Below, piece by piece: positions 52,459 to 59,833 of a DNA stretch of 64,000 nucleotides. The stretch lies in the NCBI RefSeq assembly GCF_034933565.1, contig NZ_JAYFNG010000009.1:62001-126000 (forward strand). Reading direction: 5' to 3'. Source of the stretch: Raineyella sp034933565. GTDB taxonomy: Bacteria > Actinomycetota > Actinomycetes > Propionibacteriales > Propionibacteriaceae. Position 1 is the stretch's first letter. Every line of letters begins with the position of its first letter. Under the pieces are notes generated by a model. That model searched no databases. It had not been told where the DNA came from and was given only the letters and a program-made list of their open reading frames with translations. Both the position numbers and the translations under genes were made by a program.

Positions 52459-54155
52459 GCGCGCCGGGCACCGGCCGCTCGGACGACGCCGAGGACGGAC
52501 TGTTCGCCCGGGCCGCCGCCTGGCGGGCGGACGACCCCGACCCGCGGACGGCTGCCGAGCTGGACGCCCTCCTCGCCGCCGCCCGGACCGGGGACGCGCC
52601 GGCCCTCGACGAGCTCCGGTCCGCCTTCGCCGGTCAGCTGGAGTTCGGCACCGCCGGGCTGCGCGGGCCACTGGGCCCCGGCCCGGCCCGGATGAACCGG
52701 GTGGTCGTCAGCCGGGCGGCCGCCGGGCTCGCCCGCTATCTCCTCGACACCGGTCACGCCGGCGGCAAGGTGCTGATCGGGCACGACGCCCGGCACCGCT
52801 CCGGCGACTTCGCCCGCGACACCGCCGAGATCATCGCCGGTCACGGCCTGGCGGCGGTGCTGGTCGAGCAGCCGATCCCCACCCCGGTCATCGCGTACGG
52901 CATCCGCGCGCTGGGCTGCGTGGCCGCCGTCGTCGTCACCGCCTCACACAACCCGGCCACGGACAACGGCTACAAGGTCTACCTCGGCGACGGGTCGCAG
53001 ATCGTCCCCCCGGCCGATGCCGAGATCGCCGACCGGATCGCCGAGGCCGGCACCAGACCGGTGGCCGCGCTCCCCCGGGACACCGGCTGGCAGCCGGCCG
53101 AGCCCGGCCTGCTCGACGCGTACGTGGCGCGGGCGGCGTCACTGCTGACCGACACGGCTGCCCCCGGGGTGCCACGAACCGCGCTGCGCTGGGTGTACAC
53201 CGCGATGCACGGTGTCGGCTGGGCGACCGTGGCGCGCGTGCTGGCGGCCGCCGGCCTCCCGCTGCCGACGGCGGTGGCCGAGCAACTGCAGCCCGACCCC
53301 GACTTCCCGACCCTGCCCTTCCCGAACCCCGAGGAGCCCGGCGCGCTGGACCTCGCGATCGCCACGGCGACCCGGTCCGACGCCGACCTGATCATCGCCA
53401 ACGACCCGGACGCCGACCGGTGCGCGATCGCCCTGCCCGCCCCGGAGGGCTGGCGGGTGCTGCGGGGCGACGAGCTGGGGGCGCTGCTGGCGGCCGATCT
53501 GTTGGGCCGGGGGGCCCGCGGGACGTACGCCGCCTCGGTGGTCTCGTCCACCCTGCTGAGCACGATGTCGGCTGCCGCGGGCCAGCCGTACGTCACGACA
53601 CTGACGGGCTTCAAGTGGATCGGGCGGGTGCCCGGGCTGGTGTTCGGTTACGAGGAGGCGATCGGGTACTGCTGCGACCCGGCGGCGGTGGCCGACAAGG
53701 ACGGCATCACCACTCTGGTCCGGGTGCTCGACCTCGCCGGACGGCTCGCCGCCGAGGGACGTACGCTGCTCGACCTGCTCGACGAGGTGATGCGGACCCA
53801 CGGGCTGCACGCCACCGACCAGTGGGCGGTCCGCACCTCCGACGCCGCCGCGATCGCCGCGGCGATGGGCCGGCTGCGGACCGCGCCGCCCGGCGACCTG
53901 GCCGGCGAGGCGGTGACGGTCACTGACCTGGCCCGCCCCGGCGGCGCGCTCCCGCCGACCGATGCGATCCTGCTCGAGGGCCCGACGGTCCGGGTGGTCG
54001 TCCGCCCCTCCGGCACCGAGCCGAAGCTGAAGTGCTACCTGCAGGTACGCCTCTCCGCCGCCGAATCAACCGATCTCACCGTCGCCCGCGCCGTGGCGGC
54101 CCGACGACTCGACCGGGTCCGCGAGCAGATCCGCGCGGTGCTCGCCCTGGGCTGA
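52455..54155 (+). CDS. pmmB: Phosphopentomutase/phosphohexomutase (PmmB-type alpha-phosphohexomutase)
   Basis: A 566-residue member of the alpha-D-phosphohexomutase family, long PGM2/PmmB type. Motifs are FGTAGLRGPLGPGPARMN, TASHNPATDNGYKVYLGDGSQI with the phosphoserine, NDPDADRCAIA as metal loop, GYEEAIGYCCDP as sugar loop, and RPSGTEPKLKCYL as phosphate loop. Coupling to punA suggests it converts (deoxy)ribose-1-phosphate to the 5-phosphate, i.e. nucleoside salvage, although the family name is phosphomannomutase. GTG at 52455. Confidence 0.92.
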   Translation: MSAPGTGRSDDAEDGLFARAAAWRADDPDPRTAAELDALLAAARTGDAPALDELRSAFAGQLEFGTAGLRGPLGPGPARMNRVVVSRAAAGLARYLLDTGHAGGKVLIGHDARHRSGDFARDTAEIIAGHGLAAVLVEQPIPTPVIAYGIRALGCVAAVVVTASHNPATDNGYKVYLGDGSQIVPPADAEIADRIAEAGTRPVAALPRDTGWQPAEPGLLDAYVARAASLLTDTAAPGVPRTALRWVYTAMHGVGWATVARVLAAAGLPLPTAVAEQLQPDPDFPTLPFPNPEEPGALDLAIATATRSDADLIIANDPDADRCAIALPAPEGWRVLRGDELGALLAADLLGRGARGTYAASVVSSTLLSTMSAAAGQPYVTTLTGFKWIGRVPGLVFGYEEAIGYCCDPAAVADKDGITTLVRVLDLAGRLAAEGRTLLDLLDEVMRTHGLHATDQWAVRTSDAAAIAAAMGRLRTAPPGDLAGEAVTVTDLARPGGALPPTDAILLEGPTVRVVVRPSGTEPKLKCYLQVRLSAAESTDLTVARAVAARRLDRVREQIRAVLALG

Positions 54156-54328
54156 TCACACCGGGCCACGCCGACCGGACCGAGCCACGCCGACCGGACC
54201 GGGCCGGCACACCTGGACAGCGAGCCCCGACACGACCACGCTGACACGCCACAGGCAGACCGACACCGGCCCGGGCGGCGCCGGGCCGCCCGAGGGCCCA
54301 CGCCGGGACCGCTGACCGTACGGTCACG

Positions 54329-54366
54329 CGGCCGGGCCCGGATCGCGAACGATCCGGGCCCGGCCG
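54329..54366. terminator. Perfect 17-bp bidirectional terminator hairpin
   Basis: The 17-bp arms 54329-54345 and 54350-54366 (CGGCCGGGCCCGGATCG and its complement) are perfect and separated by a CGAA loop. They lie between convergent pmmB and the symporter gene. The rest of the 270-bp gap shows repeated CCACGCCGACCGGACCG words only. Confidence 0.9.
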
Positions 54367-54425
54367 AGGACGAGGAGCGGACGAGCAGCCTCAGCAGAGG
54401 AACATCGCCAGCGGACGAGCACGCC

Positions 54426-56069
54426 TCAGTGGACGATGGCCTCGCCGGCGCCCAGACCGGTCATCGAGCGGACCTCCATCTCGGCCTGCAGGGCCTTGTC
54501 GGCCTTGTTCCTGGCGGTGACGGTGCCGAGCCACCCCATGACGAACGCCAACGGCAGGGCGACGATCGTCGGGTTGGTCAGCGGGAACCAGACGAAGTCG
54601 GCGTTCGGGAAGAACGCGGACTTGTTGCCCGAGATGGCCGGCGAGAAGGCGATCAGCACGACCGAGGTGATCAGGCCGGTGTAGATCGACCAGACCGAGC
54701 CGCGGGTGTTGAACTCACGCCAGTAGAGGGTGAACAGGATCGCCGGCAGGTTGGCAGCGGCCGCGACGCCGAAGGCGAGCGAGATCAGGAAGGCGATGTT
54801 CTGGCCGTTGGCGAAGATGCCACCGACCACCGCGAGGATGCCGATGATCACCGAGGTGATCCGCGCCACCCTGACCTCGGAGGCGGCGTCGACCTTGCCG
54901 CCCTTCAGCACGTTGTTGTAGATGTCGTGGGCGAAGGACGCCGAGGCGGTGATGGTCAGGCCGGCGACCACGGCCAGGATGGTCGCGAAGGCGATGCCGG
55001 AGATGACCCCCATCATGATCTCGCCGCCGAGCTGCAGCGCGAGCAGCGGAGCCGCCGCGTTGGCCTTGCCCGGGGCGCCGTTGATGATCGTGTTGCCCAT
55101 CCCGCCGCCGCTCTGGCCGACGAGCCAGATGGCGCCGTAGCCGAGGATGAAGGTGACGATGAAGAACAGGCCGACCAGGTTGATCGCCCAGACCGCCGAG
55201 CGGCGGGCCTCCTTGGCGGTCGGCACGGTGTAGAAGCGCATCAGCACGTGCGGCAGACCGGACGGGCCGGTGACCAGGGCGATGGCCAGTGAGATGAACG
55301 ACAGCTTGGTCGCCCAGTCCTTGCCGTACTGCAGGCCCGGCTTGAGGATCGCCTCGCCGCCGGTGTGGTGGGCGATGGCGTCGCGCAGCAGATGGGAGAC
55401 ATTGAAGTTGGCGTAGACGAGGACCCAGATGGCCATGATCGTCGCGCCGGAGACCAGCAGCACGGCCTTGATCATCTGCACCCAGGTGGTGCCCTTCATG
55501 CCGCCGATCAGGACGTACGCGATCATGATGACGCCCACGACGCCGATGACCAGGTTCTGCCCGATCGTCGACTTGATGCCGAGCAGCAGGGCGACCAGGC
55601 CGCCCGCGCCGGCCATCTGGGCCAGCAGGTACACGAACGAGATCACCAGGGTGGAGATCGCCGCAGCGGTGCGGACCGGCCTGGCGTCCATCCGGAACGA
55701 CAGCACGTCGGCCATCGTGTAGCGGCCGGTGTTGCGCAGCGGCTCGGCGACCAGCGTCAGCGCGATGATCCAGGCGACGAAGAAGCCGACGGAGTAGAGG
55801 AAGCCGTCGAAGCCGTTGATGGCGATGGCGCCGGTGACGCCGAGGAAGGCGGCCGCCGACAGGTAGTCACCGGTGATCGCCAGGCCGTTCTGACGACCCG
55901 AGAAGGCGCCGCCGCCGGTGTAGAAGCTGGCCGCGGCCTTCTTGTCGGCGTTGCGGCTGACGGCGATGACCACACCCATCGTCGCGATGACGAAGACACA
56001 GAAGATGGAGATGTTGATGACCGGGTTGCCGAACTGGGCGGTCTTGGCGGTCTCGAGCAGGGTCAGCAT
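54426..56069 (-). CDS. actP: Sodium/cation:solute symporter, acetate permease (ActP/MctC) type
   Basis: A 547-residue SSS-family transporter with about 13 helices. It shows FYTGGGAFSGRQNGLAITGDYLSAAAFLGVTGAIAINGFDGFLYSVGFFVAWI, RTAAAISTLVISFVYLLAQMAGAGGLVALLLG, and LPHVLMRFYTVPTAKEARRS, all close to ActP/MctC. The DUF485 gene overlaps its start by one base (TGATG), the classical yjcH-actP pair. Acetate, propionate or pyruvate are the likely substrates; the carboxylase genes nearby make propionate of interest, but this is inference. Confidence 0.92.
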   Translation of the reverse strand: MLTLLETAKTAQFGNPVINISIFCVFVIATMGVVIAVSRNADKKAAASFYTGGGAFSGRQNGLAITGDYLSAAAFLGVTGAIAINGFDGFLYSVGFFVAWIIALTLVAEPLRNTGRYTMADVLSFRMDARPVRTAAAISTLVISFVYLLAQMAGAGGLVALLLGIKSTIGQNLVIGVVGVIMIAYVLIGGMKGTTWVQMIKAVLLVSGATIMAIWVLVYANFNVSHLLRDAIAHHTGGEAILKPGLQYGKDWATKLSFISLAIALVTGPSGLPHVLMRFYTVPTAKEARRSAVWAINLVGLFFIVTFILGYGAIWLVGQSGGGMGNTIINGAPGKANAAAPLLALQLGGEIMMGVISGIAFATILAVVAGLTITASASFAHDIYNNVLKGGKVDAASEVRVARITSVIIGILAVVGGIFANGQNIAFLISLAFGVAAAANLPAILFTLYWREFNTRGSVWSIYTGLITSVVLIAFSPAISGNKSAFFPNADFVWFPLTNPTIVALPLAFVMGWLGTVTARNKADKALQAEMEVRSMTGLGAGEAIVH

Positions 56070-56509
56070 CAGAGGGCCGCCTTCTTCTCCAGGCGCTCAC
56101 GCAGGGCCGTGGAACGGGGGTCGAGGTTCTTGTTGGCGTGGCGGACGTAGGCCCACGTCACGTACCAGGTGCTGGCGAAGGCCACCAGACCGAGCGGCAC
56201 CCCCCAGGGGATGTAGCTGGCGCCGATGCGGGCCCCCATGAAGGCCGGCGCGTACGTCGCCAGCAGGACGAAGACGAAGTAGTACCCCACGAACATGATC
56301 ACCATCGGAAAGGCGAAGTTGACGTGGGCGCTGCGCAGCTCGCGGTACTCCGCAGAGTTCTGGACAGCGATGAAGTCGATGCCCTCGAGATCGTGGTGCC
56401 CCTCACGGTCCTTGTCCCAGATCTCCGGGAGAGGTGCGTGGTGCTGGGGGAGGTTGGCCTCCACTTCCGGCTGGTCGCCGAAATGGGGCGGATGGGTGTG
56501 CGGCGTCAT
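56069..56509 (-). CDS. DUF485 membrane protein, symporter partner
   Basis: A 146-residue protein with a hydrophilic His-rich N-terminus (about 1-65) and two membrane helices (FPMVIMFVGYYFVFVLLATYAPAFM and IPWGVPLGLVAFASTWYVTWAYV). DUF485 proteins are encoded immediately upstream of SSS acetate permeases and are thought to assist them. ATG at 56509 is preceded by GAGGAGCGACA. The stop shares one base with the symporter start. Likely transcribed from the promoter region near 56.6 kb. Confidence 0.9.
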   Translation of the reverse strand: MTPHTHPPHFGDQPEVEANLPQHHAPLPEIWDKDREGHHDLEGIDFIAVQNSAEYRELRSAHVNFAFPMVIMFVGYYFVFVLLATYAPAFMGARIGASYIPWGVPLGLVAFASTWYVTWAYVRHANKNLDPRSTALRERLEKKAAL

Positions 56510-56610
56510 TGTCGCTCCTCGTGAATCAGCGGGGTCAGGGCCCCGTTGGTTGTGCATAGAGAGTGACTGTCAGCAGGCTCACAGGTCAACACATCCAGCA
56601 CACAGGAGTG

Positions 56611-56626
56611 CGTGATTTCAATCACA
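56611..56626. promoter_or_regulatory. CRP/GlxR-type operator upstream of the DUF485-actP operon
   Basis: CGTGATTTCAATCACA is a near-perfect palindrome that fits the CRP/GlxR pattern TGTGA-N6-TCACA in all but the first base. It is 102 bp upstream of the DUF485 start and about 46 bp upstream of the TPP riboswitch. cAMP-type control of acetate transport is known in other bacteria; the regulator here is inferred. Confidence 0.65.
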
Positions 56627-56671
56627 TACTCCGTCATTCGGGGGCGCGTGATACTCTGCGCCCATTCCATA

Positions 56672-56774
56672 TCCCGGGAGTCCGCGCCACACGGCGGGCT
56701 GAGAGGGTCGAGTGCCTCACGGGGCTGGTCGGCCGACCGGACGAACCTGACCGGATCATGCCGGCGTAGGGAGC
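56672..56774 (+). ncRNA. TPP riboswitch (THI element)
   Basis: The conserved TPP aptamer words occur in order: CGGGAGTCCG (56675-56684), CGGGCTGAGAGGGTCG (56695-56710), CGAACCTGACCGGATCATGC (56742-56761) and CCGGCGTAGGGAG (56761-56773). P1 can form between TCCC (56672-56675) and GGGA (56769-56772). The AGGGAG in the 3' strand is also the Shine-Dalgarno sequence of the permease gene, 9 bp before its ATG, so ligand binding should block translation initiation. The P3 arm is long, including the palindrome GGTCGGCCGACC. Confidence 0.95.
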
Positions 56775-56782
56775 TGACACAC

Positions 56783-58135
56783 ATGTCTGTCGAAACATCG
56801 CAATTGTCGACCTCCGGGACCGATGCCGGGCCCGTCGAGGCACCTCTCACCCTGAGCACCGAGCCACCCCGTACGCTCGGGGCCTGGGCCCAGACCGCCC
56901 TGTGGGCCAACCTCGGGATCTCGCTCTTCGGCCCGCTCACCGGCGCCCTGATCGGCCTGTCGGTCGGCTCGGTCGGCCTGGGTCTGCTCGCCACCGTCGT
57001 GGGCTGCACGATCGGCGCGGTCATCCTGGGCGGGGCGGCCACCTTCGGCTCGATCACCGGTGCGCCGTCGATGGTCGCCCTGCGCGGCCTGCTCGGCCGC
57101 CGCGGCTCGACCGTGCCGACCGTCCTGAACATCCTGCAGAACATCGGCTGGGGCACGATGGAGCTGATCGTCATCTCCACCACCGCGGCGACCATCCTCG
57201 GTGCACAGTGGCGCTGGCCGTTCGTGCTGCTGGCCGGGGCCGTCACCACGACGATGGCCGTACGTCCCCTCGGCTCGGTGAAGCTGCTGCGGACGATCAT
57301 GGTGTGGCTGGTGATCGCCTGCTCGGTGTACCTGTTCGTGATGGTGCTGCGCCAGCCGGTGCGCCCGATCGACCGGTCCGGCGTGATCGGCTTCTGGCCG
57401 GCCGTCGACCTCGCCGTCGCGGGTGTGGTGTCGTTCGCCCCGCTGGCCTCCGACTACTCGCGGCACTCGCGGTCCACCCGCGCGGCGTTCACCGGCGCGG
57501 CCGCGGGCTACGGACTGGCCGCGATCGCGTACTACGCCCTCGGCGTGTTCGCCATCGCCCACCTCGCCGGTGACCTGTCCGACGCGAAGCTGATCGGTGC
57601 GCTCGTCGGGCTGCCGGCCGGTGGTGTCGCGCTGTTCATCCTGATGGTCGACGAGGTGGACGAGGCGTTCGCGAACATCTATTCGACGACGATGTCGGTG
57701 CACAACCTCGCCCCGAACATCGACCGCCGGTGGCTGTCGATCGGGATCGGCATCATCTGCACGCTGCTGGCCGGCCTGATGGACTTCTCCCGGTACCAGA
57801 GCTTCCTGTACCTGATCGGCTCGGTCTTCGTGCCGCTCTTCACCGTCGCCGTGGTCGACTTCGCGTTGATCCGGCGCGGCCACTGGGACGTCTCGGACCG
57901 GGCCCCCTTCCGCTGGCCGCCGGTCGCCGCCTGGCTGTGCGGGTTCCTCGCCTACCAGCTGATCTACCCCGGGGACGTGCCCGGCTGGTCCGCGCTCTGG
58001 AAGGCCCTGGCGCAGGCGATCCACTTCACCGCGCCCGGCTGGCTCGGCTCCTCGGTCGGCTCGATCATCGTCGCCGGTGTCGCCATGGCGCTGCTGGGCC
58101 AGGTCGAGCGGGCCCGGACCCGGGTCGCGGCCTGA
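56783..58135 (+). CDS. cytX: NCS1-family permease under TPP control, probable hydroxymethylpyrimidine transporter
   Basis: A 450-residue purine/cytosine-permease-family protein with about 12 helices. It shows WAQTALWANLGISLFGPLTGALIGL at helix 1, GAPSMVALRGLLGRRGSTVPTVLNILQNIGWGTMELIVIS for helices 2-3, and FAPLASDYSRHSRSTRAAFTGAAAGYGLA. The TPP riboswitch ends 9 bp before the ATG at 56783, so the substrate is almost certainly a thiamine precursor such as hydroxymethylpyrimidine (CytX type). No thi gene is adjacent. The gene diverges from the DUF485-actP operon. Confidence 0.92.
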   Translation: MSVETSQLSTSGTDAGPVEAPLTLSTEPPRTLGAWAQTALWANLGISLFGPLTGALIGLSVGSVGLGLLATVVGCTIGAVILGGAATFGSITGAPSMVALRGLLGRRGSTVPTVLNILQNIGWGTMELIVISTTAATILGAQWRWPFVLLAGAVTTTMAVRPLGSVKLLRTIMVWLVIACSVYLFVMVLRQPVRPIDRSGVIGFWPAVDLAVAGVVSFAPLASDYSRHSRSTRAAFTGAAAGYGLAAIAYYALGVFAIAHLAGDLSDAKLIGALVGLPAGGVALFILMVDEVDEAFANIYSTTMSVHNLAPNIDRRWLSIGIGIICTLLAGLMDFSRYQSFLYLIGSVFVPLFTVAVVDFALIRRGHWDVSDRAPFRWPPVAAWLCGFLAYQLIYPGDVPGWSALWKALAQAIHFTAPGWLGSSVGSIIVAGVAMALLGQVERARTRVAA

Positions 58136-58190
58136 GCGTCCCATCCGCGCGGACGCGTCGGGGCTTGCACGCGGCGTTCCCGGGGGCCGG

Positions 58191-58280
58191 TGCAAACTGC
58201 CGGCGTCCCCGCGGGCCCAGTGCAAACTGCCGGCGTCACCGCGGACCCAGTGCAAACTGCCGGCGGCACCGCGGGCCCTG
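58191..58280. repeat. 30-bp tandem repeat, three copies
   Basis: Three exactly spaced 30-bp units start at 58191, 58221 and 58251 with TGCAAACTGCCGGCG and contain CCGCGG at 58209, 58239 and 58269. They lie 55 bp after the permease stop. A reading frame crosses them without stops but shows no family similarity or ribosome binding site, so I treat them as noncoding. Confidence 0.88.
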
Positions 58281-58289
58281 TGATGTTCT

Positions 58290-58440
58290 CGCGGACTCTC
58301 AGGAACTGCCGCCGAGTCCCGCGGACCCTCAGGCGTTCCCGCGGACCCTCAGGAGCTGCCGCCGAGTTCCCGCGGACCCTAAGGCGTTCCCGCGGATACC
58401 TGGGTGTCCGCGGGAGCTCACCAACGTCCGCGGATCGGTC
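58290..58440. repeat. Phased CGCGG repeat array
   Basis: CGCGG cores occur at 58290, 58320, 58340, 58371, 58391, 58409 and 58429, i.e. spaced 30, 20, 31, 20, 18 and 20 bp, continuing the 30-bp array before it. Two alternating units can be seen (about 30 and 20 bp, the longer with CTGCCGCCGAG). The last 60 bp recur as a diverged copy at 59628-59687 on the other side of the next gene. Confidence 0.8.
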
Positions 58441-58473
58441 GGATCGGTCGGATCGACTTCGAGGCTCGGAGGC

Positions 58474-59442
58474 TCAGACCCGGAGCCGCTGCTGACCACG
58501 CTGGAAGGCCTTCAGCAGCTCCTGCCTCATCAGGTCCGGGCGTTCGAGGTCCTCCCAGGTCCATCGCACCACCTCCCAATCGGCGGCGCGCAATCGGTCC
58601 TCCCGGCGCTTCTCCCGGAACACGACCTGCCCCGGGTCCTCCCCCTGGGCCCTGGGCAGCTGCAGGTATTTCACGCGGCCGTCGAACTCCCCCAGCGTCC
58701 GGCACTGGGGCCAGGCGAAGTCCGCCCGCCCGATCAGGGCACCCCTGGCCGTACGTACCTCGAACTGCAGTTCCGGAGCGGGGATACCCAGGGACGCCAG
58801 CACCACCCGGCAGGCCGATTCACCGCCGTTCTCCGCACGGGCGTCGGCGAATCCGGCCACCCAGCGCGCCCGGTCGACACCGCGACGCCGCCCGGACCGG
58901 TGCACGATCCGTTCCATGTCGGCGCGTTGTGCTTCCCCACCGTGCCGGCGCAGGGCATGGTCCGCCAGCGCCGCGGCGTCTCTCACGTCGCTGACCCGGG
59001 CCAGGTCGACGACCGACCGCGCCACGGTGGTCACGCGCAGGCCGTCGATGACCGTCCACTCGTCAGCAGGCAACGGACCGGTGTGCGTGGCCAGCCGGTC
59101 CCGGATGCTGCCGCCAGCGGTGCCGCGGGTGATGTGCACGCGGTCGTCGATGATGTCCCAGGGCACCTCGAGGCCATGCCAGACCGCCGCCGACACATGG
59201 CTGAGCACGGCAGACGGGTCGAGGTGTTCCTTGGCGGCGATGATCCGCAGGCGATGTCGTTCGACCGGATCCAGGTCGGCCACGTCGGCGTAGACCCCAC
59301 GCCGCAGCTGGGTGAGCCGCCCGGCCCGGCACGCCGCACGCAGGCCATGGGCATCGAGCCCCAGGGCGGCAGCGGTCTGCGGTGTCAGCAGCAGTCCCGT
59401 GGGGAGGTCAGGGTACGGAGGGTAGGGCCTCTCGGTGTTCAC
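58474..59442 (-). CDS. Orphan AbiEi-like protein with C-terminal endonuclease-like domain
   Basis: A 322-residue protein. The N-terminal ~60 residues look like the winged-helix AbiEi antitoxin N-domain (LLLTPQTAAALGLDAHGLRAACRAGRLTQLRRGVYA). The middle resembles AbiEi_3-type proteins (VLSHVSAAVWHGLEVP, VTTVARSVVDLARV). The last ~90 residues (LIGRADFAWPQCRTLGEFDGRVKY, EKRREDRLRAADWEVVRWTWEDL) have the D-x-E and K/R-rich layout of a DUF559/Vsr-like PD-(D/E)XK nuclease fold. No AbiEii toxin gene is next to it. Such solitary proteins are common in actinobacteria and uncharacterised. GTG at 59442 is chosen. The gene is bracketed by a ~60-bp direct repeat. Confidence 0.75.
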   Translation of the reverse strand: MNTERPYPPYPDLPTGLLLTPQTAAALGLDAHGLRAACRAGRLTQLRRGVYADVADLDPVERHRLRIIAAKEHLDPSAVLSHVSAAVWHGLEVPWDIIDDRVHITRGTAGGSIRDRLATHTGPLPADEWTVIDGLRVTTVARSVVDLARVSDVRDAAALADHALRRHGGEAQRADMERIVHRSGRRRGVDRARWVAGFADARAENGGESACRVVLASLGIPAPELQFEVRTARGALIGRADFAWPQCRTLGEFDGRVKYLQLPRAQGEDPGQVVFREKRREDRLRAADWEVVRWTWEDLERPDLMRQELLKAFQRGQQRLRV

Positions 59443-59833
59443 ACGCCCATCCCAGCCGCCACGCCGGGCCGACACGCCGGTGACAACAACCCGGACAACG
59501 TATCGGCAGAATGGACAACACCACCGGGGGGCTCGTGGGGTGTCACCTCCCTCTGGTGCCTCCGTCTTCCCTGGGCCCTCTGTCTTCCCGGGGCCCTTTG
59601 CCTCCCCCGACCCCCCTGCGCAGTCCCCGCGGACCTTGGAACGTTCTCGCGGTCCCCCAGGTATCCGCGGGACCTCAACAACGTCCGCGACAACGTTTCC
59701 CGCGCCGATGCTGAGCCGGGCACATCACCCGCCGCACCGATGCCGAGCCGGGCACGTCACCCGGGGCGACGTAGCGGGGACGTACCCCTCGCTGACCCTG
59801 GACCGGGCACGTTGCAGCGGAGCCGGGGGCCGC
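59443..59833. other. 391-bp repeat-bearing gap between the AbiEi-like gene and metG
   Basis: No convincing gene. CGCGG or CGCGA cores stand at 59628, 59648, 59666 and 59686 (spacing 20, 18, 20), a diverged second copy of the 58371-58438 element in the same orientation (about 46 of 60 positions equal). A 32-bp duplication of CGATGCTGAGCCGGGCAC type follows at 59706 and 59738, just past the metG stop side. The promoter of the minus-strand AbiEi-like gene must be near 59450-59550. Confidence 0.7.

Noticed and set aside
58191..58440. Possible CRISPR array
   Set aside because: Units are adjacent tandem copies without unique spacers, unit lengths alternate, and no cas gene is nearby.
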